A stretch of 64,000 nucleotides of DNA from Terfezia claveryi (Eukaryota > Ascomycota > Pezizomycetes > Pezizales > Pezizaceae), in contig WHUX01000033.1 of assembly GCA_015179025.1 (NCBI GenBank), forward strand, positions 1 to 64,000, written 5' to 3'. Position numbers and translations under genes: made by a program. Below, piece after piece: positions 11,969 through 23,867 of this stretch. The notes beneath the pieces are model-generated. The model saw nothing but the letters and a program-made list of their open reading frames with translations. It had not been told where the DNA came from and ran no database searches. Numbering within the stretch: position 1 is the stretch's first letter; every line of letters begins with the position of its first letter.

Positions 11969-13940
11969 TTAATTATTATCAGAACCTTCAGCCTCATCAT
12001 CCGTACCGGAACCATCATCATTACCGGAACCATCATCCTCATTCTCAGAACCTTCATCCTCATCATCGGATCTGTCATCCTCATTATCTGTACCTTCAGC
12101 CTCATGATCGGAACCTTGAGCCTCCTTATCCGAATCTGTATTATTAGAATTAGCATGACAAGAGTCTTCACTATCCTTCTGAAGTACCGGGCTAATTTCT
12201 AGAAGATCGAACATTAGCTGAAGTCTTTCCACAATTTCCTCCCTCGCAATGGGAAGATCATCCTTGTCTTGACCACCCATGACAACAGCAACTGCTTCTG
12301 ATGCTAATTGAATATTTTTTTGTTTGTAAGCATCAAAAGATTCCTCAGCTTCCTTCTTTAGCTTGTCCATTTTCTCTTCCACAAGCACTGGATGAATGGC
12401 TTCAATAGTTAAATCCACCACGAAAAAACGCCGATTAGGATTGGCTAAAGGTATGGTAGAAGGCTTGCGAGGGCATTTATTCCCCACTTGTTGACGCTTG
12501 GGATTTTGAGACCGTGAGAATGCAGGTGACAGGATGTTTTTCCGCTTCTTGGAAACTACAATTGCAAATGCTCTCTCTTTAGGCAAATTGTTGTCAGCCT
12601 GACCTGCCAGTTGAATAGCTAAATAGATAAAAGTATTATTATTAGCCATTGACTTTATTTTAGTTCTCAAAATAATAGAATATACCTGAAGTGGGGCTAG
12701 AACCAGCAACGTTATTAGGAACTGAGGTGACTGAAGTAACAACTTCTTCAGTAACAACTTCTTCCCTTGCGTCGGCCATTATCACATCAGGGTTAGACAT
12801 AACGTCACTAGGTGGTTCCATAGGGTTCACATTATTTTCTGCTGAACAAGATACTTTATCGGCTGGCTTATATGTTGACATGAACCTAGTCAAGTCAATT
12901 GTCTGTAGATTGGGAACCTTGGAAGCTTTTGGCTGTCTTATGCGTGTATCGATGATACTGTGAAGGCCTCGGCGAATCTCTTGCCAATCGGAGGGATTCC
13001 CAATTAAATTAGCAAAGCGGGCAAGTCGGCACAAAAACCCTTCTGTAAGGTCGGCAGGCAAAAGTCCTGAAAGTGTAAGTTCCCAACCAGGTCCCCATAT
13101 CTCATTCAGCCGCTTACGATGGTTCCGCCTCCGGGACTCCAATGCCATACTTTTGACGTGCATGTCATTTATGAGATCATACCTAACTTTCTCATGAAGC
13201 GCAGGTATAGACAACCCCATCTCCTCACAAGTGGTCGCAGATAGCGAGTCCAGATATGCTTTATGAATCGTAGCACTCTGGCCGATTTTATCATCCATTA
13301 GGATGATACAATCAGAGAATTCCTCTAGGAAGCCAGCGAGCTTAACCCCCTGCAATTCTGATACTGCTTGTTGATATAAGGCCATGCCGACAGCACGTTT
13401 TGTTGACAGAATCTGGCCTAGGATCTCTGACCCTGTTGGTTGACTTTTATTAACACCTGTACCGACAGCAGTTAGCATGGTAAATATTTATCGATGCGAT
13501 CGGAACTATTTACACAGAGTAGTATCCACGTGACATGGAACCTGGATTTGAGTGGAGGAGGATGGCACAGGATCGTGCTCTGTACGTAATATATCTGGAC
13601 CGGCCGATACATAGTTGTTGGTAGCTGTACCCGTAGGATGTCAGTTAACATTGCATTGACTATGCGACAGAGAAACTTACGCAAAGGAGCATCCCCATCA
13701 CCGGAGCTGGACATAAATGGATCGTTGGTGGAAGCTGAACACGTAGGATATCAGTTAGCATATCGGATAATTGACTATGCGATGGAGGAACTTACGTAAA
13801 GGTGTATTATGACTGCATACACCCTGGTTGATAGGGACGTTATCTTCACCGGAACTATACGGAGAGGTTGAACGAGGCTGGACTGTAGGCCGGGTCTTGT
13901 TTCTAGGGGTCGTTGGACGTGATGAGATTAAGCGTGGCAT
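11969..13940 (-). CDS. Five-exon gene, 576-residue protein with acidic C terminus, function unknown
   Basis: Exons on the minus strand: 13796-13940, 13681-13734, 13514-13624, 12686-13456, 11969-12618. All four introns (61, 56, 57, 67 nt) are GT-AG and phase 1, internal exons are multiples of three, and the total is 577 codons including stop, so the gene looks intact. The start at 13940 gives MPRLISSRP. The N-terminal ~100 residues are Ser/Thr/Pro-rich and look disordered; the middle (~100-370) is mixed and probably folded; a basic patch (SKKRKN) follows; the last ~55 residues are a run of Glu/Asp/Gly/Ser/Asn repeats. Basic-plus-acidic composition suggests a nuclear protein, but I recognise no family. 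Introns 1-3 resemble each other (see findings). Confidence 0.7.
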
Positions 13941-15030
13941 AATGATGGTATTTGACTTGGAGGCTGGTATGTAGGAATCGAATTTGATAATTCGTAAATT
14001 ACCGGTGAGTTTTGTTTGCCTTGATGTAGAACACGCGAAGGTGGATGAACATGGTCTGGGGAGATTGGCAATTAATAACTAAGTGTAGACGAATTAACAG
14101 TTCGTCGGCCATGAGCGATGACTAAGTGTAGACAATGTATGGCATGCCAATTGCGAGAAAGGCCTACCAAGACCTGACAGGACCTACCAGGACCTGACAG
14201 GACCCGCCAGGACCCAACAGGGAATGATAGCCAATCATTTATTTGTTGGGCAAGGCAGCATTAAAATTGACGCTTGCACTAAGGTTCATGCGCGTTAGCA
14301 AGAGTGACGAAATAATTTTTAAGATACGTACCGGTTGGTAAGAGTGACGAAATAATTTTTAAGGTACGTACCGCTCTCACTCTTTGCTTCCCAGCATCGT
14401 CCTACACAAAGCCTGCAACCGACAATGCCCGCCAACCACTTGAAATCACATCAAGGTCAGTGTAGCTTCCTCATATTATGCGTTGCACTTTTTATTGCGA
14501 ATTCCCCCTCCTCAAGACACAAGATACTAGCCAACTTGTGTTCCTCTGGGAGGTGCGCGGCCCATGTGGGAGATCAAGGCTGGGTTCTCATTGGAGATGC
14601 CACCCATACGTGACATACGTGGGATAAAAAGAAGTCACTCACCAAAAGGACCGTTGGCGCCTCTAAAGTTCCGCGGGGTTAGAACATCCCCTTATACGTT
14701 CTTCAACGCGTGTAGCGATGCGATAATCGCTACTGGCTCAAGTCGTTGCAAAGCGAGGCGAGGTTGTTGTGCTAGTTTTGGGGGTGAAGTAGAAAGGAGA
14801 AAATTAACAATTGACAGAGAGAATTAATAATTGACTTAGCTAACACTGACGTTTTCCAGGGTTAATCATAAACGAATTGCAGGTTAATATAATGGCTGCA
14901 ACCGATCCATCACAAAGCTCACCAAGCGAAACAAGTGCGCAACAGCAAGTACACTGCGAGCGAATGTCAGAGTTCATGTCTGCGAAGGAGTCTGGAGCGG
15001 GGGGTTCGCGAATTGCTCTAAACGCGTCCA
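13941..15030. other. Spacer with small tandem repeats
   Basis: 14156-14222 holds imperfect copies of GGACCTGACA/GGACCTACCA. AAGAGTGACGAAATAATTTTTAAG occurs twice between about 14298 and 14372, each followed by TACGTACCG. A + strand frame at 14885 (starts MAATDPSQSS) ends before 15040; it could be a leading exon of the next gene, but no splice link is clear. Confidence 0.45.
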
Positions 15031-15037
15031 AGGGGTT

Positions 15038-16097
15038 TTGATCTATCAAATAGGTCGGAACGCCTGGGCTCGTGGGGATTTCGGAAGTATACCCTCTGGT
15101 CAGCATGGGTTCAAGGACGCAGTTGCCAAGAAGTACATGGAATTCCAGTATCACTTGCGGAAGGCCAAAAGAGTCAAGTGCTCTATGAGCCTGAAGGAGC
15201 TACAGACTATGCCGAGCAAAACCATTGCGAAATGCATGCCTAAGGATATCCTCACTAAGTTCAAACAGCGACATCCCATTACCGATGAAGACCTGAAAGA
15301 CTTTACGCGTCATCCCTCCAGCGTCCACCCCCTTATACTTGCCGGTCGCAAGGACAAAAAAATTCTCGCCTTCAGAATACGCATTCCCGCAACGTTCCTC
15401 ACCACACTCAAAGAGACCAAACATTTACTTCCCGCACATGCAGAGGCATCGGGTCGTCGCGGTGAGTACAAAACGCGCAACTATTGTTTGTGGGCTAAGT
15501 ATGCGGATCACCCATACATGAGTGCAAACTTATTGGAGGATGGGGAGGGTGCAAAGGAGTGGTTGTCGGCACAGGCACCCTTGTTCAAGTATCTGTCGGA
15601 AGTACTCAAGCTCATGGATTTCGAAAGTTACGAGCGGATGACTACTCACCCGTGGTTGGATAAGCTCCTAGTAAATCAAGCAAAGAATTTGGGACAAAAG
15701 GTCGGAGCGGGTGGGACATCTGCCATGTCGGAAGTTCCTTTACACAAAGTGGCGGGGATTTGGTATGGCCTCGCCGTAAATTGTGACCAAGAGTTCGCGG
15801 GGTACCCCACCGGGACGGGAATGATGTCAAGCATAGCATGAACTGTATAATTCCATGGGGTGACTGGCAGGGTGCTGATTTATTGTTCTGGGAGATTCGG
15901 CAGCGAGTACAAATCTCTGAGGGGGAAGTTATTTTTTTCCGGTCTCGTGCACTTACCCATAATGTTTCCCCATTACATGCGGGTGGAGTACGCAATGCTC
16001 TTGATTTGTATTCCCATCAAGCAATCTTGGACTTGGATAAGAAACGCCGACATCCGGAAAAAGCTCAAGGTGGGAAACGCAAATCTCGCTGTACCTA
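15038..16097 (+). pseudogene. 2OG-Fe(II) dioxygenase-like protein (TET/JBP-like pattern), frameshifted
   Basis: Two overlapping + frames make one protein: 15038-15841 gives about 255 residues up to WYGLAVNCDQEFAGY, and the second frame continues from the CCCC run at 15805-15808 with HRDGND, then NCIIPWGDWQGADLLFWE, VQISEGEVIFFRSRALTHNV and GVRNALDLYSHQ. HxD, a distal His after FFRSR and a following Arg fit the metal- and 2-oxoglutarate-binding pattern of double-stranded beta-helix dioxygenases. The GD(L/V)xFFRSRxLTH style resembles fungal TET/JBP-like enzymes, many of which are linked to KDZ transposons; no KDZ transposase is seen here. The first codon is not ATG, so the true start or an upstream exon is missing. 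Loss of one C explains the frame change. Family assignment is inference. Confidence 0.5.
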
Positions 16098-16507
16098 GTT
16101 GTTTGGTATGTTTTTTTTTATTTTTCCCTCATGTATTTCCTATTTCTTAGCTATGCTTTGTTTGCTGATATGCTTTGTTTGCTGATGGATTTCTTTATCA
16201 TGTTTCTTCTGAGTCAGGTTTGATTTGTATGCTAGTTCAGGTGGTGCAAATTTCGTTAGTGACCGCAATCTATTTTCTAGTAGCACATGCAGATTCGAAG
16301 CTTGCTGGTTTAGGCAATGCTTCCTAATATAGATAAACGCAGGATGCATCACGTTACTTGAAAGCTGCTGTATCAAAAGACTGGTCAAACATTGGTTCTT
16401 TCTGGCATTGTTGGCGGTCATGTAAGTCACCGACATGTTAGTTTGCAAACATGGCCGTCGGCGGCAGGCCGTGTATGGCCAACGGTTAGGTCCTACATTA
16501 AAGGCCC

Positions 16508-16521
16508 ATATATTATATATA
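16508..16521 (+). promoter_or_regulatory. Possible TATA box
   Basis: ATATATTATATATA lies about 220 bp upstream of the ATG at 16743. An 8-bp CAACACCG repeat lies between them, in what would be the 5' leader. Confidence 0.35.
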
Positions 16522-16580
16522 GCTGTTCAGCAGACTGTATTTAGAATTTGTATAGACAATCTTTTAATACAACAGCGCCC

Positions 16581-16652
16581 CGCAACACCGCAACACCGCA
16601 ACACCGCAACACCGCAACACCGCAACACCGCAACACCGCAACACCGCAACAC
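16581..16652. repeat. 8-bp microsatellite CAACACCG x 9
   Basis: Nine nearly perfect copies of CGCAACAC/CAACACCG, upstream of the ATG at 16743. Confidence 0.85.
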
Positions 16653-16742
16653 ACAAACACCAAAGGCCATATCCCACAAATACTGTTAGTTACCCTTACT
16701 CATTCTCTTCTATAACAGAAGTTGCTAACATTCATATCTTAG

Positions 16743-17734
16743 ATGCCCCGCCGCGCCAACTATACCGAGATTGAACGCCTCCGGTTGCCAGTCATTGGCA
16801 AATTTGGTCATGTCAACCCAGCTGATTACGATCCAGCCGTAGTCCGGCTACATATGTATGAGTACTATAATATCGGCCGGTTCCTTTACTTCCGGTTCGA
16901 TGAGAAAAACTGGATCCCTAAGAAGGCGATCCACCACTACAACCAGGAATGGGCCCATCTGGCCATTCCATTACATCAAGCCGTAGAGGCCAAGCGGGTA
17001 TTCTTCCGAGTAAGGGACAATACTCTTGCCAGCTTTATGACCGGCCTCCGGGAGGTCATCGAGCTTTGGCTTAGTACTTTTTCTGGTGTAAAATACCAGG
17101 ATCAGTATAGACACCAACGGAGGTCCCAGCTGAACCAGGTCAGAATGGCCACTGCAGCTGGCAACCTGGCCCCAAATCTGCCACCCATCTGCATCATGTC
17201 AACTCTCCTTCTCAGGGGTCCAGGCGAGGTTCCCGATGAAGAAGACCAATTTGAACCTCCTGGGATGCTGGTGACAGAGTTCACAATCGGTTTCTCCCAT
17301 TCTTCTTGGCCTTTGTCGGAAGGCCGAAATGTGTGAGGCATGTCTGGAGGTATAACCTTCAGTTTGTGCATGAGGATCTTTTGGAGAGCTGGGATCGGGA
17401 TAATGTGGAAGGGAATCCACCAGTCCCACTGTTTGCCGGCTTGACTATGGTAGTCAAGAAACTGGCTCCAAAGATGCTTATTCATGTGCTGGAAAACCGC
17501 CGGCAACAGTGGGCAACAAGTGGCCTCCATAATGAATTGGCTACAACCACTGATCTCACAATGGATAAGCCGGAAGTCGCAATGGAGCCATTTGCCAATG
17601 CGGGAATGGGTGGAGTCAGGGCAAACTACTTCCCTGACTTGGATATGGATGAACGTTCCGACCGGGTCCGTGGTCAGCCGGTTGGAGTAGATGGGGCTGC
17701 TGATGCAGCATGGGATGGGGCTTTATCTTGGTAG
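16743..17734 (+). pseudogene. Unknown protein gene, frame broken near 17,290
   Basis: ATG at 16743 opens 197 codons (MPRRANYTEIERLRLP...), rich in aromatic and charged residues typical of real coding sequence. A second frame carries the likely continuation (HVWRYNLQFVHEDLLESW, then acidic/Gly-rich) to a stop at 17734. The shift between frames equals loss of one base; I found no GT-AG intron of suitable length and phase, so a frameshift is more likely than splicing. Together they would give about 325 residues. A TATA-like motif and a microsatellite lie upstream. No known domain is recognised. Origin as a mobile-element-associated gene cannot be excluded. Confidence 0.45.
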
Positions 17735-17945
17735 GATTTTTGCGGGAATGGTTTTGTTTATGGAGTTTTGGGGCTTTTGGGAGTGTTTTTTTTTTAAGTG
17801 TTTGTTTTTTTTATAGGTTTTTTACTTAGTATTTTTTTTGGGGGCTTTTGGGAGTGTTTTTTTTTTTTTTTTTTTTTTTTTTATAGGTTTTTTACTTAGT
17901 ATTTTTTTTTTCTAAGGTGGTTTTTTTTTTATAGAGGTGTTTTTA
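17735..17945. repeat. T-tract spacer with duplicated block
   Basis: TATAGGTTTTTTACTTAGTA and TGGGAGTGTTTTTTTTT occur twice, with a T run of about 26 near 17858-17883. It lies directly 3' of the preceding gene. Confidence 0.6.
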
Positions 17946-18654
17946 AAATGGGATTTTTCAATAGTCATATTTGGCTATACATGTGCGGCTCTGAGCACGC
18001 ATTCCCAACACTAGAGTCCATACCTTGCATCGTAGGAATTCGGCCCATATATATATACATGTCTCAAAGGCACGCACCGTTTCAGATAGCAACAAGGATT
18101 TACCACAACACCACAGCGGCCACAGCGATATTAAAAGTACTAAATAGGGACATATCCGATATGAAGACATCGGAGATAACATAAGTGACCTATGGAAGAA
18201 AATACACAGTAGAGGTATACCTGAAATGAAGGTTATTATGTAGAGAAACATTAGGTCAAAGAACAAGAGGTTGTAGCATGCGCAATAGTAGCCTTTAAAG
18301 ATCACGATACCATAACTTCTTTGCAACAAACATACCACCAGCGGAAGCATGCAAAACACCATTATCTAGAGCCAGTGGAAGCATGAATTGCATGCATATA
18401 TAGAGGCCGAAAAGCCATCATTTCTATATGTTTGTCTTCTCATTCGTTTCCCATATATGGGTATTTCCTCCTTTGTGCTAGGTTTTGCCAAATGCAGGAG
18501 GAGCCCCAACCAACGCGCGGGATGATTGTAGGTAAGACATAATCTGGTTTTAAGACAGCGCCAGTCGATCCAATGGCTGGCGGCAAGACACGGCAAGTCC
18601 CTATTTCCAAGGTTGCCCCTGGACTTAGAGCTTTTCTCCTTTCATTTTCCAATA
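17946..18654. other. Intergenic, no gene recognised
   Basis: Open frames on both strands lack domain-like content or splice context. Nothing further can be supported. Confidence 0.4.
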
Positions 18655-18856
18655 ATTTTGCTCGCTCATTCTACCTATTTGCTCGCTCATTTGCTCGCTC
18701 ATTTTCTCGCTGATTTGCTTGCTCGATTATAGCTGATTTGCTCTCGATTTATGCTGATTTGCTGCTGATTCTAGGCTGATTTCTCGCTGATTATATGCTG
18801 ATTTGCTCGCATGATTATATCTATTTGCTCGCCGATTCATGCTGTTTCCTCGCTCA
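18655..18856 (+). repeat. Minisatellite ATTTGCTCGCTCGATT-like, locus 1
   Basis: Degenerate copies of GATTTGCTCGCTCATT / GCTGATTTGCTCGC. The same family recurs at 30780-30925, 33505-34170 (reverse) and 44813-45440. Confidence 0.7.
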
Positions 18857-19155
18857 ATATATATATATACATGGCCCAATGATTAATTCCCACGATGCAA
18901 GGTATGGACTCCAGCATCGAGTACCTACGTCAGGGCCGCATGTATAGCCAAATATGACTATTGCCGGCCAGGGATAGCGCGCCTTAGCGGTACAACTATA
19001 TTTGTTGGTTATGCAATCTAAGCTGGCATACCCGAGCAACTGTCGAATGGGGCTGCCAAGCGGGTAGTTGGGTGGCTAAGTGCATTACCTGTTCGAGATC
19101 GCGCAGATTCAATGCAGGTTATGTAAGCTTCTAGTATATGGTCAGACCTTGTACC

Positions 19156-19470
19156 AGCTTCATGCTGTCCGAATATATCATAAGGCCTTACCATAGGTAT
19201 CGTACCCTGAATTTTAGGTGTCCGCGAAAAATATATAACACACTATTGCTAGAAGTAATCTAGCTTCATGCTGTCCGCAATAAATCATAAGGCCTTACCA
19301 AATAAGGTATCGTACCCTGAATTTTTAGCGGTGTCCGCGAAAAATATATAACACCTATTGCTAGAAGTAATCTAGCTTCATGCTGTCCGCAATAAATCAT
19401 AAGGCCTTACCAAATAAGGTATCGTACCCTGAATTTTTAGCGGTGTCTACAAAAAATATATAACCGCTAA
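19156..19470. repeat. Three tandem copies of a ~106-112-bp unit
   Basis: Units start with AGCTTCATGCTGTCCG at 19156, 19262 and 19374. Each contains CATAAGGCCTTACC, TATCGTACCCTGAATTTT and AAAATATATAAC. The last unit ends near CCGCTAAGCG. No coding potential is seen. Confidence 0.8.
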
Positions 19471-21572
19471 GCGTCGACTATAGAAAAAGTACCAGCTTTT
19501 GGATCCTAACAACAATATCAATTATTTATGAATTAATATCGTGCAAGTTGGTAAGTGATAATTTAGATAATAATAAAGCTATAGTAAAAATCCCGACCAT
19601 AATTACTTATATGGTTGTTATGTTGTGAGGCCGCAAAGTTTGGGAACTGGGCTCTGAAAGCTCTATTTATTTAATTAATACTTTATTTAATATTCACTTT
19701 TATATCTATTCCTATACTCATAAATTTTTATTTTTAACTAATTTTTTTTTTTAATTAATTTAAACTTATTTTATATTTTTACTTATTATATATTACTATT
19801 TATTTAAAATTCTTTTTTTTATTTATTTCTATTTAAACTTTTTTTTTAAAATTTATATATTAATAATTTATTTATTTACTATTATTTTTATATATTTAAT
19901 TAATATTTAATTTTATAATTACTTTTAAATCTATTCTTATACTCATATATATTTTTATTTTTACCTAATTTTCTTATTTTTATCTATTTAAACTATTTTA
20001 TATTTATATTTATTATATTTATATTTTTACTTATACTATATAATATTTTTTTTATTTATCTATATCTATTTAAACTTATTTAATATATTTAATATATTTA
20101 TATTTTTACTTATACTTATATAATATTTTTTTATTTATCTATATCTATTTAAACTTATTTATTATATTTATTATATTTATATTTTTACTTATACTTATAT
20201 AATATTTTTTTATTTATCTATACATTTAAACTTATTTAATATATTTATATCTAAATTTTCCCTTTTTTATATATCTATTTTATAATATTTATATTCTTTT
20301 TTACTTAAATATTTTTTCTTTTATTTTTATATATTATTACTTATTTTATTTTTATTTTATTTGTTTTATATATTTTATTTATTTATTTTATTTATTTTAT
20401 TTATTTTATTTATTTTATTTATTTTATTTATTTTATTTATTTTATTTATTTTATTTATTTTATTTATTTTATTTATTTTATTTATTTAATTTAATTTATT
20501 TATTTTATTTATTTAATTTTGTTGATTTGTTTTCTTTGTTTTTTGGATTTTATTTGTTTTATTTCTTTATTTGTTTTCTTTGTTTTTGGATTTTATTTGT
20601 TTTATTTCTTTTATTTGTTTTCTTTGTTTTCTTTGTTTTATTTGTTTTATTTATTTTGTTTTATTTGTTTTATTTGTTTTGTTTTATTTGTTTTTTTTAT
20701 TTATTTTCTATGTTTTATTTATTTTATTTATTTGTTTTATTTGTTTTATTTGTTTGTTTTATTTGTTTTATTTATTTTATTTTATTTGTTTTATTTGTTT
20801 TGTTTTATTTGTTTTATTTTATTTATTTTCTATCTTTTATTTGTTTTATTTATTTGTTTTATTTGTTTTATTTGTTTGTTTTATTTATTTGATTTTCTTA
20901 ATTTGTTTTATTCATTTTATTTATTTAATTTTGTTGATTTGTTTTCTTTGTTTTCTAGATTTTATTTGTTTTTTTGTTTTATTTGTTTTCTTTGTTTTCT
21001 TTGTTTTATTTGTTTTATTTATTTGATTTGTTATATTTAAATAATTTTTTTTCCGTAGCTTCAATTTCAAACTATACCACTAATAGTGGGTATAGTTTCA
21101 AATATATATATAATAAAGTAATAGCAATATTTAGTCTAGTATAGATATAATTGCTAGTGGCACTAGCTGCTATTTGCGCCGGCTACTTTTTGCACCAGCT
21201 TCTATTTGTGCCGGCAACTGTTAGTACTAGCTACTATTTGCGCCGGCTGCTATTGGTGCCACCTGCTATTTGCACCACCTGCTATTTGCGCCGGCTGCAA
21301 TATGCACTGGCTAATATTTGCCCTGGCTACTATTTGCACAGGCTGCTATTAGTGCCAGCTGCTATTTACGCCAGCTGCTATTTATGCCAGCTGCTATGTA
21401 CACCGGCTGATATTTGTGCTGGCTGTTATTGGTGCCAGCTGCTATTTGCACCAGTTGCTATTTGTGCCGGCTGCTATGTGCACTGGCTAATATTTGTGCT
21501 GGATGCTATTTATGCCGGCTGCTATTTGCACCAGCTGCTTTTTGCGCCGGCTGCTATTTATACTGGCTACTA

Positions 21573-23867
21573 GTATGACCTACTTAGTAACGATCGGCAA
21601 TCACCTAACGATCGCTGTCTCATAACTCTGCTCGGATATCACTGTCACCTTCGTTTTGCAACCACCATGCCACCAAAAACGTCCAAAAAGATAAAAGAGT
21701 TGCAACTTGAGCTCAAGTTGCACGATTCGCAACTTTCGCGAGCAGTTGACTATGCTCGCAAGCATCCTACGGAGTCCAAAGCCCAGGTAGCAAAGGCATT
21801 CGGTGTCAATGCTACCACCTTACGACGGCGGTGCCAGGGGGTGCAGGCACCACGATCAAGAGCTCGACAATCACAGCAGCTTCTTACAGCTGGTGAGGAG
21901 GAGGCAGTTGTTAACTGGTATGGAAGGATGAGTGACCTCTACTTCCCTGTCACAATCCTCATGCTGGTGTCAATGGTGATTCGGATTTTGCAAGCACGCA
22001 GTTTAAAAGAGAAAATCATTCCTGGTGTCAATTGGGCCAGGCGCTTCCTTTCCCGACACCCCAGTGTGAACCTCAAGTATTGTCAATTTCTAGAGAAGTC
22101 TCGAGCTAAAGTTGCTGCAACACTAGACGAGCAAGCTAAATGGTATCGTACATTACGAAGTCTTATGTGCCAGTACAAAATCAAGCCCGAAAACCTATGG
22201 AATTGTGATGAAAAGGGCATTATTATAGGTCTGGCAGTTGGTAGGCAAAAGGCAATAGTCCGCGCCAATGCCAATAGCCGGAGCAAGGTTATATTAATTG
22301 ATGGAAATCGGGAATTTTGCTCCTCCCTCGAGACTATTAGTGCTACAGGTTAGTTCAAGATCACTTATTTAAACCAACTAAGACATCAAACTGAGACATT
22401 AAACTGAGACATCGCAGGTCATAGGTTACCACCATTTATTATTTGGGCGAATAAGGTTCATTGTGATGGATGGTATGTTACTGGTGATACAAGGCCGGCG
22501 ACCTTTACTCGATCACCTAGCGGCTATATGGATAACAAACTAGGCTTAGATTATATATCTAAGCATTTTGACTGATACACAAAACCGAAGGCAGGGGAGG
22601 AGTAGCGCATGCTAATTGTAGATGGTTATAGTAGCCATGTTGCCTACCCTGTGGTTGAATATGGTCTTGACCATTGTATTGTCATATATTGCCTCCCTCC
22701 GCATTCTACACACCTGATACAGCCTCTAGATTTGGCATGCTTTGGACCACTATCAAGAGCCTACCGCACCGCCCTCCAGGACTTCATATATTACCACCCT
22801 GGTAAGCCCTTTGGTAAGCCGGAGTTCTGGGATTGCCTGTGCATTGCTCGGAATCAAGCAATTACCAAGCCTAATATTCTCAGTGGGTTTGAAGCCACTG
22901 GAATATGGCCACTCCAACCGGAAGAAGTACTTGGTCGAGTTGCCGCCTCCGCCGCCGCCTCCGCTGCCAATACCCCCGCACCTGCTGTCTCAACTCCAGT
23001 CAAGGTTGCTAGCATACGCTCTGTACTCTTAAAGCTCACTATAACCCCTTATTCGAGAGCAGCTATTAACGAAGGGCTCAAGTACCTTGAAAAGAGAGTA
23101 ATTCGATGCCAGATCATTGACCCCTCCTCCCAAGGGTTCAAACAGCTTCGAAATGGTAAGAAGGTCAAGCCTCGTTCAACCAAGCGGATCCAGGGCCCTC
23201 ATACACTAGATCGAGCCTATATTGAGCGTGAAAAGGCACGAGTTGCAACTGCTAAAGCTCTTGAGGCTGATAAGGCTGCAAATCGAGAAGCATGCAGGTT
23301 AGCTAAAGAAGAGAAGGCCAAGGCAGCCCAGGAGGTGCCTATGGGGTTCAAAACTGCAAGAAGGGGTACTCAAAGTACCAGGGGGCGTGGTCGCGGGAAT
23401 ATAGCTCGATCCAGAGCCACAAGGCGCTTAAAGTTCGATACCGAGGAGGCTGATTTGCGGAGATTGGTGAGCGCAATGTCATTTATGGCACTTTGTGGTG
23501 GGTGTATCTCTATCACCATGAATTCGCATGACTTAAAACTGATTAAACTTATAGAACGAACATATGGGGAGCCTGCAGCTGCTAGTAGAGGCTCTGGTAG
23601 GCCATATGGGAGGGGTGGTCGGAGTGGTCATGGAAGAGGGGGGGTAGTTGTAGGAGAGCATATTTGATGACTATAGCGGATTCAGGGTAAATTTTGGTGT
23701 ATTGGGAGTGTGATATTTGTTTTTCTTGAGTTATTTTAGCCTATATGCATTGTTTTTATTGCCAGGATATCGCAAGGGTTGGTGGATATATTAAGTGATT
23801 TCTGCATTGGGTGCCGGGAGCATACCGATCGCCACGTGATTGCCGATCATTACTAAGTAGGTCATAC
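21573..23867 (+). mobile_element. Pogo/Fot1-like DNA transposon, 2,295 bp
   Basis: Terminal inverted repeats of 32 bp, starting GTATGACCTACTTAGTAA, lie at 21573-21604 and 23836-23867 with one mismatch. TA duplications flank it (21571-21572 and 23868-23869). Removing the element and one TA restores an exact 16-bp satellite unit, which fixes the ends. One transposase pseudogene lies inside. TA duplication and a D-D35-D transposase fit Tc1/mariner-pogo. Confidence 0.88.
21667..23667 (+). pseudogene. Pogo/Fot1-like DDE transposase, two stop codons
   Basis: ATG at 21667. The N-terminal half has a psq-like helix-turn-helix (SRAVDYARKHPTESKAQVAK) and a CENP-B-type second DNA-binding region with WARRFLSRHP. 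The DDE domain starts with NCDEKGI (first Asp). A GT-AG intron at 22349-22417 (69 nt, phase 1) joins exon 1 to a frame with LPPFIIWANK. The catalytic VDGYSSH follows, and the third Asp in QPLD comes 35 residues later (D35D). The C terminus is basic, ending in Arg/Gly-rich RGG-like repeats. Two in-frame stops lie between 22570 and 22608, TGA after HFD and TAG after GEE, so no full protein can be made. Both are explained by single transitions (CGA to TGA, TGG to TAG). Confidence 0.85.

Noticed and set aside
16140..16448. 102-codon minus frame
   Set aside because: No domain, overlaps simple sequence, lies in the 3' region of the dioxygenase-like gene; probably chance.
21576..23864. CTAG as a 4-bp target duplication of the pogo-like element
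   Set aside because: With ends set at GTATGACC the duplication is TA, which restores the satellite unit exactly and fits the family.
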